Positions 59,460 to 64,000 of a stretch of DNA of 64,000 bases are shown here, in pieces. The stretch spans positions 806,001 to 870,000 of the forward strand of contig JAJFTH010000003.1 of the NCBI GenBank assembly GCA_021373135.1, in the 5' to 3' direction. The position numbers and the translations under genes are program-made. The DNA comes from Bacteroidales bacterium. Lineage in GTDB: Bacteria; Bacteroidota; Bacteroidia; Bacteroidales; UBA1402. Positions within the stretch are counted from its first letter, which is position 1. Every line of letters begins with the position of its first letter. The notes below the pieces were generated by a model, which worked only from the letters and a program-made list of their open reading frames with translations, did no database searches and was not told the DNA's origin.

Positions 59460-61181
59460 TTAAATATGCCAATGCGTTTCAACTCCTTGACTCCGAATGA
59501 GTTTCTGAAATTCGGATAATAAATCATTTCGTTCTCTAATAGCTTTGACCGGTATTTTTTTATTTTTTGAAAAGGCAATCAACATTCCTACCGCTTCTCC
59601 TATACTCCATTCTATCGGATGCAATCGATAGCAACCGTTGGTGATATGAGTCGTACCGATGTTTTTATTTGCAGGTAGTAGATTGTTGACTCTTTGAGGT
59701 AATAGTGCACCCAAAGGAATTTGAAACGGAAGGGAATCGATATCGATATAATTATTTCCTTTGGTACTCGGATGCAAATCAATATGGTAATACCCGATGC
59801 CAACGCTATCCTTAAAATCAATTGCTTTTTTACCCTCTGTTTCACCGGCAACCAATTTCCTGTTTTCTGCACCGACATGTTCTTCCAATATGGTCAGCAA
59901 CGCTTTGATTCTCCTTGATTCACGGATATACGGATATTTAGCCATTCCATCTTCAGTTCCCATGACATCTCCACGTAACCTTAATCCGGGCCAGCCCAAA
60001 CCTCCGTCTGCACGTGGTGCGCTTGTTTGGAGCCAATAGAACAGTGATAGGTTCAATTGTTTGGCAGATGCTACATTCTTTTTGAATTCTTCCTCTGAAA
60101 CATCTATTAGATTACCGAGTAAATAATCGTTTTGAGGCCAGTTTACGATGGTAATGTCTCCGTTATATGTTCCTTTAACAAAATTATTCTTATGGATGAT
60201 TCTTCTGTAATTCCAAAGATTAAACAACGGATCAGTACTTTTCCCATCGGGTCTGAATCCCATTTTTCTTGGTTTTAAAGTTGTCGGATTTGAATCAGTC
60301 AAATCCAATGATTTTCCCGGCCATGCCGGAGTCAATGCCGGAATATAATTACTCCAGAAATCATAATTCTTCGGACGATCAATCAGATGGTTCGTTTCGG
60401 GCTGGTAATCCATCGCAAAGCATACTGTAAAAGCCTGATTATTTTTCGGATCGGCTTTTTCTGCAGCGTGCAATTCCTTGGTCTGATTTTTCGATTCAGT
60501 TCCGGTTACATATTCTGTTTTTGTCAGAGGCAATAAATCACCGCATTCGGTGGCATCAACAAAATAAGGTGCTGATAATACCAGTTTTTTCCCATCAATC
60601 AAATGGACCATTTGAACTGCTCTTACCAGATCTCCGTCCACGTCGGCAGATTTGGCTTTATAATTGCACAGGATGGTTAATTTTCCGGAACTCATATATG
60701 GAGCCAACATTTCTATCAATACCGATACGGCTACTTTGGGCTCATGACATAATCGGGAAACGGAGCCATCACCCGGGTTGAGATTTGTCCTATTCAGAGC
60801 ATCAGCGGTCAGTGGATAATTCCTTTTATAATAGGCCCGGACACGATTTCTATAATCTAAGAAAGAGGCTGGAGCTCCGTGAGTTTCAATCCACGGATTC
60901 TCATCCGGCGGAACTCCCTGTTGGGAGACCTGACCGCCAATCCAGTCAGTCTCTTCTGTCATAATAACATTCAGGCCATTGCGGCAAGCAGCCAAAGCTG
61001 TTGCACAACCACCTAAACCTCCTCCGACAACAATGATGTCTCCCGATAACTCTTTAGACATGGATTTATCTTCTTTTTTGCTCTTTGAGAATTCGCTCAT
61101 CTTATTAACGGCAGGATTTGCCAATACAACGGCACTACAGCCTGCGGATGCCGTTAATGTAAAAAAGTCACGCCTGTTCAT
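59460..61181 (-). CDS. FAD-dependent oxidoreductase with Tat-type signal
   Basis: The protein has 573 residues. It starts M-N-R-R-D-F-F-T-L-T-A-S, a twin-arginine-like signal. FAD-binding Rossmann motif I-I-V-V-G-G-G-L-G-G-C-A-T-A-L-A at about 49-64, then E-E-T-D-W-I-G-G-Q, and V-D-A-T-E-C-G-D-L-L, which mark the PF12831-type oxidoreductases seen beside glycoside hydrolases. The C-terminal part has L-P-A-N-K-N-I-G-T-T-H. Reaction unknown; perhaps it oxidises a sugar or an inositol-like group in the periplasm. It is followed by GH20 in the same direction with a 68-base gap. Confidence 0.85.
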   Translation of the reverse strand: MNRRDFFTLTASAGCSAVVLANPAVNKMSEFSKSKKEDKSMSKELSGDIIVVGGGLGGCATALAACRNGLNVIMTEETDWIGGQVSQQGVPPDENPWIETHGAPASFLDYRNRVRAYYKRNYPLTADALNRTNLNPGDGSVSRLCHEPKVAVSVLIEMLAPYMSSGKLTILCNYKAKSADVDGDLVRAVQMVHLIDGKKLVLSAPYFVDATECGDLLPLTKTEYVTGTESKNQTKELHAAEKADPKNNQAFTVCFAMDYQPETNHLIDRPKNYDFWSNYIPALTPAWPGKSLDLTDSNPTTLKPRKMGFRPDGKSTDPLFNLWNYRRIIHKNNFVKGTYNGDITIVNWPQNDYLLGNLIDVSEEEFKKNVASAKQLNLSLFYWLQTSAPRADGGLGWPGLRLRGDVMGTEDGMAKYPYIRESRRIKALLTILEEHVGAENRKLVAGETEGKKAIDFKDSVGIGYYHIDLHPSTKGNNYIDIDSLPFQIPLGALLPQRVNNLLPANKNIGTTHITNGCYRLHPIEWSIGEAVGMLIAFSKNKKIPVKAIRERNDLLSEFQKLIRSQGVETHWHI

Positions 61182-61246
61182 ATTTCTTTGATATTTTCTG
61201 TTTTTATTAAAAGAATCTCCGGGAACAAAAGATCGGTTAGATGGCT

Positions 61247-62812
61247 TTAATTCCCTAACATCCCTGCAATATGTTCCCTGATTTTCGATTCGGTGCCTTT
61301 GTCAATGACGGTGGAGCGACCTTCATATCCGCCGTCGTCTAACATTTTATCCGTAGGAATATACATGATCGTTCCTCCTGTCAGGCTGATAACCCATGGA
61401 TTGAGTGCTTTAAACTGATCACGCAAGGCCAGAGTGGTTTCAACCATAATTTCGGAATTCATGAAAACAATAGGCGTTGAATTTATTTGTAAAACGGAAT
61501 ACGGCATGGGCTTATAGCCATTTTTACGATCGTTCTCACTGGTATAACCCAATGCATAATAGGCTCCCCAATCAAGCCAGTTCATAGCATTGGCCAGACG
61601 TCGTATTTCATTCAAGGTTCCGTTTGTATTCTTATAATCGTTGTATTCGTTTGTCAGTGCTTTGCGTACCATTTCGATTTCTTTTTTGGAATTTAGAAGG
61701 GAAGGGTTGAGCGGTATGTTCAATGGTTTGAAAGTGTAATCAACCATCGTCAGTTTCGTGAATTTCTCTCTTCCCAAGGCTTTAACGGCAGCATGGGCAA
61801 TATCTTCACCGATGCGGTTTATTTCAGAAAGCAGTTTGTTTTCGTCAACGGCACAAAATCTACTTATCGGTCCCAGGTAAACGTTGCTAAACTTATAATT
61901 GTCACTCAATTGGTATTTCACTTTTTCTTTGGGAACAAGGTCTCCGGCACCTCCTTGCAGGAACAGGCATTGTCCGCCCAGTTCTTTTTCCATGAACCGG
62001 CGTGTACGACCGGGGAAATCGGGATCGAACAATTGGTTCTTAAAAAAAGATGCCAGATGGGGATGTGCTGAAAAACGGACGATACTTCCAAGTGGTTTAT
62101 TCTGTAAATCAACAAAATACATGACTTGAACCAAGGAATCTACTGCTCTGTCAAAATAGACCTTGTCAGGCCCGCTTTTATAATTACCCATTTTACCCAT
62201 CCAACGGGATGACATTTCGTTAATCAGTGCGGAGGCTTCAGGCCTGTCGTCATTTTCGGCGTATTGATATCCGAACCAATAGGTTTGAATACCCAAGCCT
62301 GTTCCGGTATCGTGCCTTCTGTTAACGCTTAGGCTTTTACCTATATTTTCTTCACCGATTTTCACCTTTGCCGGTTTGGCTTTTGCCATTGCTTCCTTGG
62401 CAGCTTGAATCAGCAAAACCGCAAGTTTCTGTTTGTCAATTTCCGGCATTCCCTGATTATAATCTGCCGGAGCACTATGTGTATGGGTGGTGTGAAGGAG
62501 AATAGATTCAGGGTTGATGTTCAATTCTTTGCCGATCTCTGTCTGGACGTACCAACAAAACTCATTGGACACCTCCATGAAATCCAATGCATAAATCAGT
62601 GTATTTTGCCGGTTCCCTTCAAGAGCCATACACTTCGCTTCCAAGGGCAACCGATAACCCTGTTTGCTTTTAATGCAACTTGTCAATTCAACGGAAGAGA
62701 ATCCGACTTTAACGGTTTTATTCGTTGGATTATTAGAGGCAAAATCCGGAAAAATAGAAAACAATACCATGCAGCAGATCATTGCTGCATGAGAGAAAAT
62801 ACTGTGTTTCAT
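61247..62812 (-). CDS. Neutral ceramidase-like exported hydrolase
   Basis: The protein has 521 residues from ATG 62812 (M-K-H-S-I-F); the frame extends to 62860 into the repeated leader. Signal peptide ends near D-F-A-S. Motifs of the neutral/alkaline ceramidase N-terminal family: T-H-T-H-S-A-P, H-P-H-L-A-S, D-F-P-G-R-T-R-R-F-M-E, and L-Q-G-G-A-G-D-L-V-P with zinc-binding His residues. In glycan loci such proteins likely act as amidases or esterases on unknown substrates; ceramide itself is not implied. It is downstream of the GH2 gene by 131 bases that hold the conserved leader element. Confidence 0.78.
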   Translation of the reverse strand: MKHSIFSHAAMICCMVLFSIFPDFASNNPTNKTVKVGFSSVELTSCIKSKQGYRLPLEAKCMALEGNRQNTLIYALDFMEVSNEFCWYVQTEIGKELNINPESILLHTTHTHSAPADYNQGMPEIDKQKLAVLLIQAAKEAMAKAKPAKVKIGEENIGKSLSVNRRHDTGTGLGIQTYWFGYQYAENDDRPEASALINEMSSRWMGKMGNYKSGPDKVYFDRAVDSLVQVMYFVDLQNKPLGSIVRFSAHPHLASFFKNQLFDPDFPGRTRRFMEKELGGQCLFLQGGAGDLVPKEKVKYQLSDNYKFSNVYLGPISRFCAVDENKLLSEINRIGEDIAHAAVKALGREKFTKLTMVDYTFKPLNIPLNPSLLNSKKEIEMVRKALTNEYNDYKNTNGTLNEIRRLANAMNWLDWGAYYALGYTSENDRKNGYKPMPYSVLQINSTPIVFMNSEIMVETTLALRDQFKALNPWVISLTGGTIMYIPTDKMLDDGGYEGRSTVIDKGTESKIREHIAGMLGN

Positions 62813-62830
62813 ACGATAATAATTTTTTCG

Positions 62831-62903
62831 TTTAAGGTCATATGGAACTCGCATGTCCATTTTATCATAAACTTGGACGTTTTTACAAACATGCTCGTTT
62901 CAT
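62831..62903 (-). repeat. 73-bp conserved leader element, copy B
   Basis: The second copy of the element at 46505-46577, placed 18 bases upstream of the ceramidase-like ATG and 39 bases after the GH2 stop. The same GTCCA/TGGAC inverted repeat is kept. Equal placement before two genes of one locus points to a common control signal or RNA processing site. Confidence 0.75.
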
Positions 62904-62942
62904 AATGAGATTTTATTTTTATATTTTTATGAAAAACCAATC

Positions 62943-64000
62943 TTATATATCTTTATCTATCACAAGAACAGGCTCTTTTCCATCCAAATCCGGCCTGTAA
63001 AAATGAGCTGTAATCACTTTTTCTTCTCCCGGAAGTAGACTGAAGTAATTATCGCTCCAGAAAGTAGGCAGAACTTCATCCCCTTTCTCTCCCTTTGTGA
63101 TCATAAGCCGGTTGAAAAACGCAAGTTTGTTTGAGGTATTCTTTACTTTTACTTCCATAACGCCTTCGTCACCCTTCCAGCTAAAGTTGTGCGATATTTT
63201 CAATTTAACTTTTGGCATTCTGGCAATTTCACTTAAGTCAATTTGATTCTTTGCTGAAGAGAACCAGTAGAAATTATCGGATACGATGTTGCCTTTTACA
63301 TCCTTGAGTATCAGTTTGACAAAATAGACAGGAGTCAAGCCTTTCAGCGTCGGCAGTTTGAAAAGTTCCTTGTAACGATCTTCCTCCATGTCGAATTTTA
63401 TCTCTTTCTCCCATTTCACTTTCATATCGGAGTTCAGCACCCTGACATTTGCCGTCATATTTTGATGCGCTTGATGATTTGTGTTTATGACCGATACTGT
63501 AAAATCATTTTCATTCAGTTGTATATGAACCTGTTCCAATGCTTTCTTTGTGTAAAAATAGGCCGCATTGGGGTTTAGGAACCAGTCGTAAATCTGCCAC
63601 AATACTTGCGGCCAGGTTGCATTGAGTTTCCAAAGCATCACCCCTGAAGTAATATCCCACATACGATGGTTGGCTGCTTCAAACATGGCCCTGTAACTTC
63701 CTGCATTTACATATTGTGCATGACGGACATATTCTTCCACGGTTGAGGGTTGTCCGTATTCTTCTCTGATAGCTCTGTCATAAGCCCCGTAAGCATAGCC
63801 ATTCCCGTCCCAGGCATCATGATATGCCCATTTTTTATCCAAAGGATAGATCGAATCTTTCTTTCCTTGCCCCAAATCAAAGATGTATTTTTTCATGCTG
63901 GAAAGCGTCGAAATTGCCGGAACACCCAATTCGTTCCGGAACATTTGCTGTTTGACTTCCAATACTTTTTTATAATAGTAGGGATGTGGATACCAGGTAT
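62943..64000 (-). CDS. GH2-family exo-beta-glucosaminidase-like enzyme, C-terminal part (cut by window end)
   Basis: The frame is open to the window edge (codons for T-W-Y-P-H-P-Y-Y-Y-K precede the first in-frame TTG), so the gene begins beyond base 64000. The visible 352 residues include the end of the catalytic barrel (F-R-N-E-L-G-V-P; D-A-W-D-G-N-G; L-W-K-L-N-A-T-W-P-Q) and two Ig-like domains after about residue 165, the layout of CsxA-type exo-glucosaminidases and related GH2 enzymes. The acid/base and nucleophile assignments cannot be made from this part. It is the first visible gene of the cluster. Confidence 0.75.
   Translation of the reverse strand, partial: TWYPHPYYYKKVLEVKQQMFRNELGVPAISTLSSMKKYIFDLGQGKKDSIYPLDKKWAYHDAWDGNGYAYGAYDRAIREEYGQPSTVEEYVRHAQYVNAGSYRAMFEAANHRMWDITSGVMLWKLNATWPQVLWQIYDWFLNPNAAYFYTKKALEQVHIQLNENDFTVSVINTNHQAHQNMTANVRVLNSDMKVKWEKEIKFDMEEDRYKELFKLPTLKGLTPVYFVKLILKDVKGNIVSDNFYWFSSAKNQIDLSEIARMPKVKLKISHNFSWKGDEGVMEVKVKNTSNKLAFFNRLMITKGEKGDEVLPTFWSDNYFSLLPGEEKVITAHFYRPDLDGKEPVLVIDKDI

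Noticed and set aside
62405..62905. 166-codon plus-strand frame
   Set aside because: Antisense to the ceramidase-like gene and its leader element; no start signal.
1..64000. CRISPR arrays, tRNA and rRNA genes
   Set aside because: No regularly spaced direct repeats, cloverleaf-like sequences with CCA ends, or rRNA-like stretches were seen on reading; weak tRNAs could be missed without a scan.

Overview
The window reads as a Bacteroidales chromosome (Bacteroides/Parabacteroides-like; genus not resolved). Evidence: a SusC/SusD polysaccharide-utilisation locus, promoters with the Bacteroidetes TTTG / TAnnTTTG pattern, DUF1016, AbiE and IS4-type remnants common in this order, and many lipoproteins with SusD-like lipoboxes. 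No rRNA, tRNA or CRISPR array was seen.

Region 1 (1 to about 36,000) is a defence and mobile-gene island. It opens with the end of a helicase and a DUF4391 gene, then a reversed RloB/RloA pair, a DUF6577 winged-helix gene, and a type III restriction-modification pair (Mod, Res) followed by a 1138-residue SIR2-domain protein. Three further cargo modules follow: (a) a 365-residue protein, a 61-residue membrane protein and a 1407-residue metallophosphoesterase fused to a STAND-like NTPase; (b) a GHKL ATPase/DUF3883 protein with a small partner, on the minus strand; (c) a HEPN/TOPRIM, FRG-domain and PD-(D/E)XK three-gene operon. Two different AbiE toxin-antitoxin pairs, a BRO/DinD-like gene, two island lipoproteins and a PP2C phosphatase fill the rest. 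Damaged copies of one gene (protein start MTKLEKLY) sit directly after three different cargo genes (at 12,406, 19,225 and 31,639), and two of these copies are followed by broken DUF1016 genes. This suggests that the cargo was swapped or accumulated at a repeated anchor.

Region 2 (about 35,980 to 45,400) is a mixed chromosomal stretch. It holds an M16 peptidase tail at the island edge, an FMN-binding protein, an AAA_14/DUF4143 ATPase, an Rrf2 regulator with a Cys/Met PLP enzyme, back-to-back fragments of an MprF-like and an NrdD-like gene, a HipBA toxin-antitoxin pair, and a TonB-dependent receptor divergent from a Fur regulator (probably metal uptake).

Region 3 (45,413 to 64,000, all minus strand) is a polysaccharide-utilisation locus. 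In transcription order it holds a GH2 exo-glucosaminidase-like enzyme (cut by the window end), a ceramidase-like hydrolase, a FAD oxidoreductase, a GH20 beta-hexosaminidase, a GntP permease, a type-2 glycerate kinase, SusC, SusD, a DUF5018-like lipoprotein, a GH10-like lipoprotein and an SGNH hydrolase. The enzyme set points to an amino-sugar-containing glycan (inference). A 73-bp sequence, about 89% identical between copies, lies at the same distance upstream of two of these genes and may be a shared control element.
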